Source: Stenopsyche tienmushanensis (Eukaryota; Arthropoda; Insecta; Trichoptera; Stenopsychidae). From it: DNA of 64,000 nt. Under the pieces are notes generated by a model, which saw only the letters and a program-made list of their open reading frames with translations, was not told where the DNA came from and made no database searches. Location of the stretch: the NCBI GenBank assembly GCA_008973525.1, contig WACJ01000502.1, positions 372,001 through 436,000 of the forward strand, read 5' to 3'. Positions 1 through 13,074 of this stretch are shown piece after piece (position 1 is the first letter of the stretch; each line of letters starts with the position of its first letter). Position numbers and translations under genes: made by a program.

Positions 1-2082
1 AAAGTTAAAGTTTTAAGGTTTCTGCGTAAATACATTTTTTTTTGGGGTAAAAACTATCAAGAAAATGGTAAAAATTATGAAAGTTTAACTAAAAAGCCTA
101 CTAAATTTTTAATGTTATACTTTTAAAAAAAATTATAGCTTAGTTGACTGCCTTCACATATTAAAAATCAAAAAATATTTCCATTTTCGATTTCAGTTCA
201 ACAGGAAACCTTCGACAAGTGGCGAGCCGTTTGATATCACGAGAAAAGGCGCATAATGGAATACCTTATAACTCCGCCATTTTGTTTTTTGTTTTTAAAA
301 AAAATAAAATAAATTAGTACTTTAAGGTTAAAGTAAAATAATGTCAAAAATTTAAAATGGTACGATTATTTTATCACCATTAAAAAAAACATGAAAAACG
401 ACTCATTTTCGAGCGTTTAAAGGGGATTTCCTCATTTTTTTCATACAACCATACATTTTTATCTACAGATTCATTAAATATAAAAATACTTAAGGTAGAG
501 AGTTTATGATATCCAGAAGGTTTTCACTGATATTATTGATCAATTTAAATTGTTTCATTTGAAATCAATTAATATATGCTCATGGTCCCTGTGTTTATAG
601 AACCGTGGAAGCCAAATTGGATTTATTTATATTCATTCAAAGTTGAAGAAAATATACATTTTTTAATTCCCTTGTGAATAAAGACATTGTACGTTTCATA
701 AATATAAATCGGGGCTCAGATTGGATCCATAGAAAAAATAATCCTGATTATTTTGGTTATGAAAATAACACATATTTATGGAATGACTTATGACATTTTT
801 TATGGTAATTTCAAAGAATAATCCGTAGATTTATTACATTAATTTGTATATTCGTTTAGTTTGTGATTGCAGTATATATACAGGGTCGTATCGAGGGTGT
901 GAGAGGACGGCTACAGTTAAGTGAAGATTTATGGGCGAGACTTTCTTAGAAGCTGTCTTTGGGTCAAACTTAAGCTGCTTTATTCGATGTGTTGGCTCTT
1001 TGAAAATTATTATTTTGGCTTTTAACTTCTTGAGTTATGTTATTTCGGTGGCTTCTGCGTAATACGAGTATCGATTTTTTTTATTAAAAAAAGTGTACAT
1101 TTTACAGTCTCGTCTTCATAATGGGGGCTGTAAAATATAATGTGCAAATTATACCGAGGGCTGAAATGTCACCTTGGTTTATCGTGTAATAATTTCGCTA
1201 CAAAATTGATTTTAAAAGGGAATATTCATTAGAGTTTGGGGCCTGATCGGGCGGAAGTGACGCGATTAAAAGTTAATTTAAGAGGGTACTGTCAATTAGA
1301 GTGACTATCGTTTATCTCAATTACAAATGGCGCGAGTGTGTAATATATTGGTACGGTAGTAATAGATTTATAGATAATAGGGTAATAGTGACGTCACGGG
1401 ATATACGTAAGGGTATTGCGGGTGTGCCCAGGGGGGTGATCACAATCGGATAGTTCTGGGACCACTTGGATACGACCCCAAGCGCTATATATTACATTTT
1501 ATTAAGTTGAATATACATGTATAAATTTAGATTGATTTTCCATTTGCGCAACGCTAAGCGGCCGATCGAGATTATTGCTATTAATAACTTATGCTAAATT
1601 GTTATTGTCGAAATTTATTGTTTATTTCGCAAAGTTTGCTTGTATCCTCAGATTGAGCGATAAGCTGTCTTAAAACCGTTTTGGAACATTAACGATGATG
1701 CTTTGATGAGGTTGTTGCCTAATTGATAAAATCTTCACAAAGTTAATAAAATTAAATTTTATGGACGCAGTAAAAAATTGATGTTCGGAAAGTATAACGC
1801 ATTATATTTACAACAAAATAGGGCAAGTGTCGTAATATTGAGAATATTAAAACGGTGTTTTGAAACTGTAAAGTAAGTTGTAATTTTTTAAAAATACTAT
1901 TCATTTAAGGATTTTTAGATTTGCTCAAAAGATTTTGGCGTTAATACTGTTAATTTTTATATTCCATCCACTTTATTACACTACTTTCAGCCTGAGAAAA
2001 TAATAAAAATAGTTAGAGTGCAGCTCTATTGTACTCATTGTTCTACAAAATGACTTTTCCACCAAAATCACTGAGAACCAAG
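1..2082. other. AT-rich non-coding stretch
   Basis: No gene recognised. GC-richer around 1130-1480. A 9-base inverted pair (1099-1107 and 1128-1136) can form a small hairpin; that size is expected by chance. Confidence 0.5.
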
Positions 2083-2225
2083 AGCTGGTGTAATTGGATC
2101 CTGAACTCTTATTATATAGGTTCGAGCTAAATTCTAGATTGCGAAAAATATTTTCACAAAAGACACTAAAAATATTAATATTTCCGATCGTTCATCTCGA
2201 TTCAGATTTACTTTGATTTCGTGGA
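2083..2225 (+). repeat. tRNA-derived SINE, copy 1
   Basis: Head matches the copy at 25596: CTGGTGTAATTGGATCCTGA, then a box-B-like GGTTCGAGC, followed by the shared tail ending AATATTAATATTTCCGATCG. Confidence 0.55.
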
Positions 2226-2480
2226 TCTAAAAATATAAATTCTGAGATAATAAATAAAATTGATATAAAATAAGGATATTTTCGCTAATTAATCATAGTT
2301 CGCCCCCTATTTAAAATTTCTGATCAAATAATTCTATTCAATCTTAAGCATATGTGGAAGGCAAATGAAAAGTCACTTATCAATTCCTACAAAATTTTCA
2401 TATGAAAATCACCTACATCTGGTGATAGATATGAACTTTAAGAAGAAGAAGAAATATTATTAATTCATTAGCGATTTGTA

Positions 2481-2814
2481 GGACTAAGGCCTTTTCAATA
2501 TCTATTCACAGGAAGGGGTTACTTCTAATTCATCTATATCATACATTCACCTCCTTGTTCGCTATATATTGACCTCCGAGTTTCATTTAGAACGCTCACC
2601 CAACGGGCTACCTGGATGAACGTGTCGAAGTGCGCTTTCGCAACCGTCTCGATATGGAGTGTGAGAAATTTGTAGACTGAGTAGTTTTCCTCAGGAGATA
2701 GTGAAATCTACTCTAGACGACCTTATTGAATTTTACTGAAAAGGGTTTTCTGGAGTACAAAGAGTCCAGTCTCCCCTTTTCCTCATAAGGGTATTGTCAG
2801 GCTAGGGTGAAGTC
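2481..2814 (+). repeat. Interspersed repeat of unknown class, copy 1
   Basis: Matches 61919-62230 as a reverse complement over its whole length with many substitutions. Shared blocks include CACAGGAAGGGGTTA, TCATACATTCACCTCCT, CGTTCTAAATGAA-type sequence, CTCTAGACGACCTT, AAAGAGTCCAGTCTCC and GGCTAGGGTGAA. No conserved reading frame or terminal repeat was seen, so the class is unknown. Confidence 0.7.
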
Positions 2815-5576
2815 AACTGAGGTATATCCCCGTTCACGAACAACTTACTTCCCGCGAATTCAAGACTGGGTGGTTTTTCATTTCAGGTTGACCCGCTCAA
2901 ACGCAGCTAGGGTAGCCCAGCTAACATGAGTTGGGTACGCAGGTCGCCCTATGCTGCTTAACCCATAAAGGTCCGTGGAACAGTCGATTTCCAGTCGTTG
3001 GACCAGTAATATAGAATGAAAGGTGTCACACAATGCAAATGCTCAGAAGGACTTAGAAACATCGAAATCTAACATATAAACAATGATAAATAAGAATTAA
3101 GGATTTTTATTTATCATTCTCACGTTTTCAAGTTATTTTATTGTTCTTGGACTCATTTTAAACCTATTCACATACATCTACCATACAAATCCACCCAGAT
3201 CGAATGCTATCAATTTAAATATGTAATATCGTAAGATACATGAAGACCAAGACTATGGTAGTAACGTTTATTTGTAAATTTGAATAGGTTTTCATTTTGT
3301 AGTTTATTGTTTGCTATATTAAACCATCAAAATTAATAAATATGGATATGGCTTTTAAAATATGGTAATATGTGCAATGATAAATTATCATTAAAATATT
3401 TTTGATGCAAGTTCTGCAACTTTTGGTATGATTATATGAATACTTGTGTTTAGATTTGCATCATTTTGCAAAATATGTATTTAACCCTTTTTTTTTCAAA
3501 TATGTAACCAAAATATGATATGATGAATTATTTAAATCATTCTGCTTAGCCATTAAATTATTTTAAGAAATGATATAGTTGCTGTATAAGCTGATATATG
3601 TGTATTTATCAAAATGTAAATCCTAATGATATTGGATTATAATGATAATATAAAGCAGATGATTACTATTATTTTGAAAATAAGTCATTTGTCTCAATTT
3701 ACGCGGTTCTTTGACCTGGAATCAATATTTTTCGTATTAGTATATAAACTATTAGTTTTTATGGCTAATAATGAGCTACAATATTTAGACGTAAATAAAT
3801 GTATGTTTAATATTTCAATAAGCCATGTATTGCTTATTAAGCAAAGTTCGTCATGTAATTTTCTGTCTGCAGTATTATATTTAGATGATATTATGGATGC
3901 TATCGAATAATAATGATGGCTTTTGTGGTAATTTTTAAACATCAAATAACGTTTTTAATATCGCATTAGATTATAAAATGATTCAAGTACGTTCAAAAAT
4001 TTTATCAAAGCGAATTTTCATAGCAATGTATAACTTTTAAATGCGAAAGTATTTCATGTAACATTGAGGGAATGCTGATGTATGTATACATAATGTCATC
4101 AAAAGTAATAGTTTCCATATATTACGTGGAAATATGTTGTCATTTCAACTCGAATAAATTCCGTGGAGCGTGCTCAGAGTATTGACTTTCCGAAGAGTTC
4201 GTAAACGATTTTTACACATGATGCTTACATAGAAATTTTTTGCATTTATATACATGAATTTATTCGTTTGTCTGAGCATGAAAGTTAAACTAGTCGACAA
4301 GAAGAAAACAAGGTGGGAGTGACGATACTAATGTATGAATAAATTAGAAATACCCTTTGATATCGTTATCGGGGTGACGCGTACCCAGAAATATGGAGTT
4401 GTGAGGAAGTCGCACCAACTAATTTACATTAAGATCAAATGGTTATTATGTAATCAAATTATTATGGTAATGGATGTGGCTATCTCCAGAATTAATCCGG
4501 AGTATATTTACCTAGAGTTTCTTGGGCTCCCTCTTCTTCCTATTTTGGATAAATGAGGAAAGCGAACTTGGGCATGGACAACTATCGTACACGGCTCGAG
4601 TTAAAAGTTCTGCAACTTCCGAAGATCGTTTGAATATTGATGGTATCTGATAATATGATGTTGTACAAATATTTGTGGAGGTTGCCGCATCGGAGAATGT
4701 AGAATATTTATAAAGCGGTCCTGTTATGATAATCCAATAGCCCATAGTGTTATTAATAATTTTGGGGAAACACATATATGAGGCGAAGAAATTGATTTTG
4801 AAGATTCATGACTTGGTGGTTTAATTTTAGTTGAATGAAGAGGGTTAAGGAGAAAAAGTGATTTATGATTTTGAATATTCCACTAGTGAATTATTAGAAA
4901 TAGCATCATTACATGGTTTGGTCTCCCTGAAAAGTTATTTATATAAATACCAATTTTGAATAACATGTATTTATAAGTTTTTCATGTATTTATAACAGAT
5001 TTTCCCAAAATTATTTTCTAAAAATATTTGTGTGGGTAACGGCATGTTAAAAATGAAAGTATAGATGTCAGAATAAGACTCAAGAGAAAATATTTTTTCT
5101 AAAAATTTAATGCAGATTGAAATTTTATTAATATATCATACATTGTTTGGAATTTTAAACTATTTTTGTACACATAAATAATTCTGTATTGAATCTATAA
5201 AATCGATTCTATGATAGTTTCAGCAAATATATATGAATACATTTTTCAAATTTCAGATTAAAAAAATATGATATTGTTAGTTGATGCGGGCGGTGGAAGA
5301 TGTTAAGAATAAGTACGCTCTACTTGACTAAACCATCTATAACTGCTTTTTGTCAATAGCACTTTAATTAATCCACATAGACTAACTTGCAGAGGTAAAT
5401 AAAAATCGTACATATTGCTATTTTAAATGTAGCATATTTTTATGGATTTTTGTATTAGTTTAGATTGAATTAATAATGCAAGGCAAGATTTCAAAAGTTT
5501 ATTAGGTTCATTTTAGATATACACATACTTTTTGGAGGTGACTTATTGCTATTACTTTTATGTTCTTAGACAAAGA
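2815..5576. other. Non-coding stretch
   Basis: 2815-2990 is moderately GC-rich and may continue the adjoining repeat. The rest is AT-rich. Short open frames at 3626-3910 and 4335-4775 overlap on both strands and show no motif. Confidence 0.45.
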
Positions 5577-5757
5577 AATCCAGTGGTGTCAGATCTAGAG
5601 ATCGTGTGAACCACGGAATAGGGCACATGTCCAGAAAAAAAATCCAGTGGTGTCAGGTCTAGAGACCGTGTGAGATACGAAATAGGGGACATCCCCAAGC
5701 AAATAATCCAGTGGTGTCAGGTCTAGAGAACGTGTGAGCATTGGAATAGGGCCTCCA
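5577..5757 (-). repeat. Three tandem 64-base units from a Tc1-type transposase motif
   Basis: Units start at 5577, 5641 and 5705 with AATCCAGTGGTGTCAG. On the minus strand each unit translates to a form of PIPWLARSPDLTPLDFF, the block around the last catalytic Asp of Tc1-type (IS630-like) transposases. The period of 64 is not a multiple of three, so the array cannot encode one protein; it is a tandem amplification of a transposase piece. Confidence 0.75.
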
Positions 5758-5839
5758 AAAAATTAATCTACACGATTGAGATACTCACAAAAGAAACATT
5801 AACTGAAAGAATAATCTCTAATTTAAAAGTGAAATTTTG

Positions 5840-5976
5840 GGTATTTTTTTAAAATGTCGGAAAAATATTCTATTTCAACAAACCTTATACTTAGAACATA
5901 GGGTCTATATGTAGAACGTAGCAAAAAAACGTTCTAATCTTAAAAAAAAATGTTGGTCTATGTGTAAAACACCCTG
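5840..5976 (+). repeat. Terminal region of a Tc1-like repeat family, copy 1
   Basis: Contains ACTTAGAACATAGGGTCTAT, then CGTAGCAAAAAA and GGTCTATGTGTAAAACACCC, ending CACCCTG followed by TA. The same blocks in the same order occur at 28240-28377 and, inverted, at 15518-15665. The TA next to the end fits a Tc1/mariner-type insertion. Confidence 0.65.
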
Positions 5977-7946
5977 TATATCCATACATATAATATATAC
6001 CGCCTTTTATAGATTGGGTGTATAACTTTAAGCATTTAAATGTATGAATCAACTAGATTTTGTGATGAAAATCACTCGCTAATGTGTTTAGTTAACGCAA
6101 TTACTGATACTGGATCACATTACAGCATTTAGATATCAATTACATAATCAAACAATTACAAACCTGTCAATCAAAATTATGTAGATACCGTTTGTAGTTT
6201 GCATGCAGTTTAACTAGAAATACTTCAAGTAGTAATAATTTGTGTGTCATTTATGAATGAATATTTCTTATGATTAAAAATGAGAGCAGTATGGGCGAAT
6301 GTCGTTGATTTAGTTATCGGCAATTGCTATTAGTCCTGTTAAGGGTTGTACTTGGTTATAAATAGGTCATCCCTGAGACCCAATATATATCGACTCTTCG
6401 GGAGCATTGTTTCATTTTATATGCCAACGGTTGATATCGTTGCGGTCGATCGAATCTATGAGTGTGTATGATGGTAGCCTGGGAGCGTTGTTATATTATC
6501 TTCAATAATTGATGGTTCAATCATGTCACATACATGCTAATGGGCCACTAAGACATTTCTCGACAGCCGCTGTGGCTTGGGACTACACATGTCTCTGTCT
6601 GGATACATTCACCCCATATCCGATAGGGAGAATTATTGCCATTCACTCATTGAAAGTGTTCGCTGTTATCTTCGAGTACCTGAACAAGAGAACTGGCTTC
6701 GTGTTCAGCGAGGGTTGCTTAATACCTATCGAACGTTCCGGGAATTTCCATCGCAAACATCGCTTGTAAAGTCGGTAATAGTTGGGCAAAGTTGAGCAAA
6801 AGCGTAATTCATCATTCAACTTCCGACTCCTGAGGAGCAAGAGTACCAAAGTAATTTCGCCCAGGACTTTTTTGTATATTAAAAGGCTTTAAGTATAAGC
6901 GAACGATACGGTATCTCTGCGTCTATGTTACTTAAATGCTTTTACGAAATTCGCCAAAAGCACATTAGCTCATTACGTAGCACTAAGAATCTTTGAAATT
7001 TTAAAGCATAATTAAAGGAAATCCTTTTACAAAATTAACTGAGTAATAAATCAAGGGGATCATTACAAAAATAATTTGATACATTTACATTCTGCCATAT
7101 ATACATTTGTTTATGCTAGCACATCGTCTAGTCATTATATTATCAAGGGTTATGTCTGACGTGCTAACAGAATAAAGATTTCTATCAGGGATGCTTGAAA
7201 ATGAAACCGTCTTTGTTATTTTAAAATGATGACAGTTAACAGATAGTTGAAGAAAATGACGTTCTATGTACAAAACTCTATCAATCTTATCTAACACTAA
7301 GTACAACTGTTATGAAATCGACTTCCATGAAATACATGAATGGAATTTATGATTTAATTGATTAAAGCGTACGTTTAAATTGAATGATAATCTTGTGATG
7401 GTTGCATGATTCTGAATATACATACACAGCCTTCAGTCATTACAACTTGAAGGCTTTGATTTTGTCAATGAAAATTGGATGTTCTCAAGCGAATATTTAC
7501 GTACTCCTAATTAAGCATCGCGATTCGTCAAAGGGGTCCTTAGAAATTATATGCATCATGATCGCTTTCAAATGATTTTTTTTTTATCTGTATGCATCCA
7601 ATTAGTCTTCGTTAAAAATTATACCGTTACAGCTTGTATTTAATACCTAATCATAGGGAGTATATTATTTGATTTTTTCTTCAGTACTTTTTTTTCTATT
7701 CAAGTGTCAAAAAGGATCCAGAATAACAAATCTTTGCACTGTTTCAAATTTTTAATTTTATCTGTTAAGAATAACAAGTAATTAAATATAATACACAGGA
7801 TTAAATGATTGATAAATTTGCCAGGATTTGGAAGAGTTTAGCATTGCATATGAAACTTCCACAAGGGAGTGTGATCATATGGTAACGGTAAATTATACTT
7901 CGCTTGTATTAAAAACAATATGAAGTAATGTAATGTATATAAATAC
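5977..7946. other. Non-coding stretch
   Basis: Two overlapping plus-strand frames at 6509-6795 lie in a GC-richer patch; neither shows a domain, and both have counterparts on the other strand. Nothing else recognised. Confidence 0.45.
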
Positions 7947-8238
7947 ATCACTCAATAAGTTCATAGGATGACAAATTAGTCCACAAGATTGTAAATTAAA
8001 GTTGCGACAAATAGCTAACACTTTAAAGATATCAGAAGAAACATTTGTCCACGAGAAAGCTTTGTTCGAAGTGGGTACCACGTTTGCCCACAATCGATCA
8101 AAAACACCAACGCGTCCACAATTCAGAGGGCTGTTTGGAGCTGTTTTAGCGCAATAAAAAGTCAACAGGTAAAAACCGACCCCAAATGCAGAAGAAAAAT
8201 TGCGAAGTGAATTAAATCTTACGAACTTATTGAGTGAT
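7947..8238. mobile_element. Short mariner-derived element with inverted ends
   Basis: The two ends are 23-base inverted repeats (7947-7969 and 8216-8238) that share a perfect 16-base core, ATCACTCAATAAGTTC, and then match at most of the next seven positions. Between them lies a piece of mariner transposase (described separately), so this is an internally deleted mariner copy rather than an unrelated MITE. The same terminal sequence occurs alone at 27548, 29909, 35701 and 54876, so the family is repeated in this genome. Confidence 0.8.
7993..8149 (+). pseudogene. mariner transposase fragment (N-terminal HTH to linker)
   Basis: The first frame reads KLKLRQIANTLKISEET, matching the second helix-turn-helix region of mariner transposases (KLREIADTL-ISKGSV). 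After a frameshift near 8050, the frame from 8057 reads KLCSKWVPRLP, then DQKHQRV-NSE-CLELF, and ends at TAG 8147-8149. This is the WVPRLLT linker and following helix typical of the mariner group that carries KLCSKWVPR. The catalytic domain is missing. It is enclosed by the inverted ends at 7947 and 8238. Confidence 0.8.
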
Positions 8239-8333
8239 ATGTTACATACCAATAAGAATTTTGAAGTGTTTACCATTTTTCTAGTAATTTTATTTTAATT
8301 ACACACCAAGTATATACATTTTTTGATTTATCA

Positions 8334-8398
8334 AAATTTCTCGAGAATTATCGAGAAATTTAAGAACTGACGTTGTTAATTCATATTTCTCGAGAAAT
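8334..8398. repeat. CTCGAG-centred inverted repeats
   Basis: AAATTTCTCGA (8334-8344) pairs with TCGAGAAATTT (8351-8361) across a six-base loop, and 8385-8398 is a perfect 14-base palindrome, ATTTCTCGAGAAAT. A similar TTTCTCGAGAAG lies near 26295. The TTC--GAA pattern is heat-shock-element-like, but no gene is adjacent. Confidence 0.35.
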
Positions 8399-9859
8399 AA
8401 AAAAATCATCTAGAAACTAGAGTCCCTACGGTCACTCAAATAATTAAAATGACTTTAAAAATATAATTTATATTTTACTCTGCCTAGAAATAATTTAACC
8501 ATTTATAAAATTTCATGTTTAGAAACATCTTACATGTAAATAGCCTATTTCGTTGACAGATATGATACATTAAGATTAAGAAGAAGGTTTAAGTAGCACA
8601 GACGAAATGGTTTTATTCAAATAGGCCAATTTATAAATAAATAGTAGATACATGCAACATAATTATGTCTATTTTTATTGTAATAAAATAAATAGAGCCA
8701 GTGAGGTGTACCTTTGGGAAAATATATGACGTCGATTGCTCTTGCCGAATTGTTCGTGCGACACCTTTTATACCGGAAACCGGAGGGTTCATCCCTATGG
8801 GATATCCGGATCGGCATTTCGTTCTCTTCCGTTCTCCCAGATGTCTTAATAAAATTGTCATTATTTCTCCAATACATGCTAATGTCCACATCAAACGCAC
8901 ATCTATGGCTCACACGAAGATCCCGGGCGGCCGTTTTCTCCCGTGTTTATGTTAAAGTGAATTACCGGAATTGAACCCGTTTTAAGGATGGAACGATTTA
9001 TAATCTGTACGCGGATGACAGATGCTTTTCAGGTAGTTGTGCCGTGAATATGGCGTAATGACGCTTTCAAAAGATAATTCGAATTAAATTCGGGAAGGTT
9101 GCTAACCTCGGCATACTTCGCGTCATAGCCAAGTTTGTTCGAACGGGAGTTGTTTCATGACAAGGATGTGTTTGCAGCGCGAATTATCAATCTCTAATTA
9201 AATTAAATTGTACTTATACGGGTCTAATTTGTAGGTTTTACGTTAATTTAAGTTTTTACAGCCGGAGAACGCACGTACACATACGCGCGCTCCGTTTGAT
9301 TCAACTTCTAAAATATTTGTTTAAGTATATCATTTAAAGTACACCATTAACATTAAGCTTCCAAAGACTTCCTTACGCGTAAGTACGCTTACAGACTATA
9401 AAATGGGTATTACAATCTAAGTCCTGATTATTTTCCCTAGGTCATGTTTTTTATGTAACTGCCTTTGAGACTCTTGAGCACAAAGAAAATATATGATTTT
9501 CACGTAATTAATTATGCCAACTAAGATACATTCAACCTATTACTTTCTTATAATGTGGCATAAATATAAATTGTCTTTATGTAATAAAATAATTACACTA
9601 TCAATACAGTAATTGCGCTAGTTCTTGGAACTTGGGAAATTTGAGTCGATCAATCAGAAAAGTATTTTTGATTAATCAACTCAATCCAGATTTATCTTGA
9701 TTTTCTGAATATGAAAAGCTAAACATTGAAGCTATTAAATTAGTTACGCGTCTTTAATCATCGTCAGTTAGAATTGTCATAAGTTTTTTCAATCAAGACC
9801 TTTATTCTGCAAGTTTTGATGCATCTGCATTGATGCTTTTAGCACTTAAAAAATTCGGT
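8399..9859. other. Non-coding stretch with a GC-richer patch
   Basis: 8700-9180 is GC-richer and is open in four frames at once (two on each strand, 60-100 codons), which signals composition rather than coding. No domain is recognised. Confidence 0.4.
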
Positions 9860-10645
9860 ATTAAGCTATTGTTTATTTTTAGCGTATAAATCTTTATGTT
9901 TTCATTATATGGTTTCAAAATTTGTTGTAATTCTCTCTAGATTTTTAAACTTTTTTCCATTATAGGATTATTTTCTATATATTTTTTTCTAATTTAATAG
10001 CCAACTCTTTGCCTTGGTTAATTGTTTTTAATGTGAAAAATGTAGCTATTTTGCTAGCAACTGCCTTTTGAGTCTTTAATTGTGGTAGATTAATTTAATA
10101 TTTCGACTAATTCATCTTCCTTCAAAGTACGATCCTTCAATATTTCTTGGATGTCAAGAATGTCCATGTCATCAAAACTTGTTTATCTTCTATTGATGGT
10201 AAAATATTTTCTCCAGATACTACTTCAGATTACTTCTAACGGATGTAGAAACAATATCGACAATATATTTTTTTTCAGGCTTGTGGAAGTGTTAAATTTT
10301 CATCTTGATTTATATATCCTAATATTTTTTCAAAATGTTTCAATTTAAAATGTCTAAGGTTTGAATTATATACGTAGAGCGGTAAAATAATATTTCAACG
10401 TTAGGGTGTTTTAAAGCGGATGTCCTGGTGTATTGTCCTATATCGATAATATTTTTAAATTATGTATATTTTTTCCCTCAAACCATGTTATATAAATCGT
10501 GTTGTAAAAAACATGTCGCAATTTATACAAACGCGATGTATGAAATTGTGTTGTGTAAAACCGTGTTATATGAGGCTCGAGTGTATATTTTTTTCATTGT
10601 TTCATATATGTTCCATAGAAAATCGTGTTTATATGACGCTAGGTT
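9860..10645 (-). mobile_element. Tigger/pogo-type element remnant A
   Basis: On the minus strand, broken frames between about 10170 and 9860 give DIQEILKDRTLKEDELVEIL, IENNPIMEKSLK and RELQQILKPYNE, the acidic C-terminal region of Tigger-like (pogo superfamily) transposases. The same blocks recur in order in remnant B at 42.2-42.6 kb. On the right, 10482-10645 holds several copies of the family's terminal motif (CGTGTTATATGAGGCT and relatives). The DNA-binding and catalytic domains are gone. Confidence 0.65.
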
Positions 10646-13074
10646 GAGATTATATTTTTAATAAATTGCAAATTGTTATAATAAATAATTTATTCAAAGT
10701 TGGAAGAAATGATCCATAGAATTTATTTAAAAATATCTTCATTTACCTTTTAGATAGGTAATAAAATATAGTATTATACTACAACAACATAATTAAAGAG
10801 TCTCTGTTGAATTTAGAATTTAATAGCATGATAGCTAAATCATCTTTTGGGATTTCTTCAGCAGCAAATAAATTTTCATTAACATTTTAATTAAAATTTG
10901 AAAGGAATTCTCTCTCAATAATTTTCATTCTGAAAAATATTTACCCTTATGCTATTTATGTATACTTTTTTAATGTTTAATAAATTATCATGATTATATA
11001 AGAATAAGTATTTTGTATAATTTGAATATAAAATTTTGATATATTGTAAGTGTAATTCGAGTTAGAAAGCCTATTAAAAAACATGAGCCCCATGAGATCC
11101 TTAGGGAAACGTTTCTCTCTTTTGATCACTATAAATTATTTATTAATATAAGTACTCTAAAAATGAATGAAAATAAAAGCCTTTATCAAATTTGCATCCG
11201 AGTATGTGCTAGAAATATATATTCTTTATCAAAGTCGATGGGATATTTTATCCCATTTGTTTCGCATAACACGTTCAAAGAGCTCTTATACACAATGCGA
11301 ATTAAATGTGTATTTTCGTGTGATAAAAATGAGCACAAAGAAGCTAATAAATGTACACAAAAGTGTGTAAGGGCAAAAACAAGGCAATAAGGCAATATCG
11401 GTTCGGGGGATGTTTTTATTTTTAACTCAATAACGCAAGAGTTAAATGGGATTCTCGAACGGGCCGAGCACAAACGGAATACATTACCAAAGCAAAGTGG
11501 CACTTTGTATTTTAATTCGGTCATTACTTCCGCGCCGCTGGCAATAAAATAAAGATCGTTACACACCGTTGAATGTCCTTTTTACATCCTTAAAATGCAG
11601 ACATTTCTTCCGCTTAAGGACTCGCGCCTTCGAGGAAATTAATAGACTGTAACCCGCACCGGGAACGGATGCGAAATGGCCGCGTCACACTTAATCATCT
11701 CGCGGAAATGATTTCGGGACACACTTCCATTATGTCACCAGGAGATGACTTCGCCATCAGGCGTCGGGAGTCATGATTTACTGATGACAATAACGGACAC
11801 ACCGCATTACCTGAATCATTTACAGGGAGGAACTTGTTTAAAGCAATAGCCTGATCTTTCATTTCCAAGAAAGATTAGATCATTTTCAATTATTTTGAGA
11901 TTGATGTAAAAAAAACATTTTTGATGACACTCTATTTCGTTTGCCTTCATTTTTAGGTCAAATTAAACGCATCAAATGAACGCAATAAATTTAAAGGTTT
12001 CAATCCATAATTATTACAAAAATACGCGTTTCCTGAACCGTATCTCGCCATAAAAAAATGATTACTCTCTAATCCCCCATTTATATGAATGTTATTCAAT
12101 ATTTTTGATTAAAAGCCAGAATGATCGCTCTCGATTCTAATGCCTCTTAAGAAGATGGTTTAACGATCAAATCACATAATTTTATTGGCATCATAAATTG
12201 TGTTTCGATAAACGCATTATGCCGTGTTTAAGTAAAAAAAAAATACAGCAGTGTCCCATAAATGTATAATAAAAATAAATATTATCGTCTTAGCCCTTAT
12301 ATCATTTATGAGCAATAAAGTCTTCCATATAATAAACTGTTTACCTTTCTCGGAAGAGATTTTTATAGGAAGAATGGATAGAGGTCGATTCCTCATACTG
12401 CGGCGGGTTCACATTCGAGTTTATTTTATTGCCAATAATATTGTCAATCTGGGGGAGAAGAAAATGCGGATATTATACTTGATATGGAGGATTCAACTGT
12501 AAGAAATATTTTTTCCGAAAATGCGGTTATATTCGATGGTTTATTCATATCTTTTATCAATATGTTGTTATTTTCCATGTTTGATTGTATGGTAATCCAA
12601 CTATGATTCACTTTATGTTGTTTTCGTGTTATTCCTGGTACAATGGGATTTATCTAGAGCGTGGGCGTTTATCAAAATTTACTTTCATTGCTCCCATATT
12701 AAACTTTGATACTTAATATATGAACGAACAAATATCATATGTAGTAGAGAGGTGTGTAATTAAAGTTATGGTTATGCCAAACTAACGGGTCGGAATGATT
12801 TTAATTGATGAAGTTTCGATGGCTGGGCCACAAATAGAATAAAGTCTTATCAAACATTTATGATGATATTTTTAGACAAAGTTATTGACATATTTGGACA
12901 AGTTAAATTTAGCATTAAAATGATTATATAGACTAGAAAGGTTTCAACCAAATGTATCAATTACATTATTTTTATTTTATTAACAAAATCATTTTGCAAC
13001 TTAATGTAAATATCTGAAAAAAAATTGAAATTAATTCTAATGTTTTTAAATTTCATTATGTCCTCATAAAAAAC
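10646..13074. other. Non-coding stretch
   Basis: Mostly AT-rich. 11590-11830 is GC-richer single-copy-looking sequence with no recognised gene. Confidence 0.45.

Noticed and set aside
876..1490. Ten-base inverted pair GGGTCGTATC/GATACGACCC next to TATATA, suggesting a 600-base MITE
   Set aside because: A 10-base pair at this distance is expected dozens of times by chance in 64 kb, and the adjoining bases do not match.
3626..3945. Overlapping open frames on both strands (94 and 83 codons)
   Set aside because: Low-complexity translation of AT-rich DNA, with no domain and no splice context.
8617..8974. Four overlapping open frames of 84-98 codons
   Set aside because: Simultaneous openness on both strands reflects GC-richer composition, and none has a recognisable motif.
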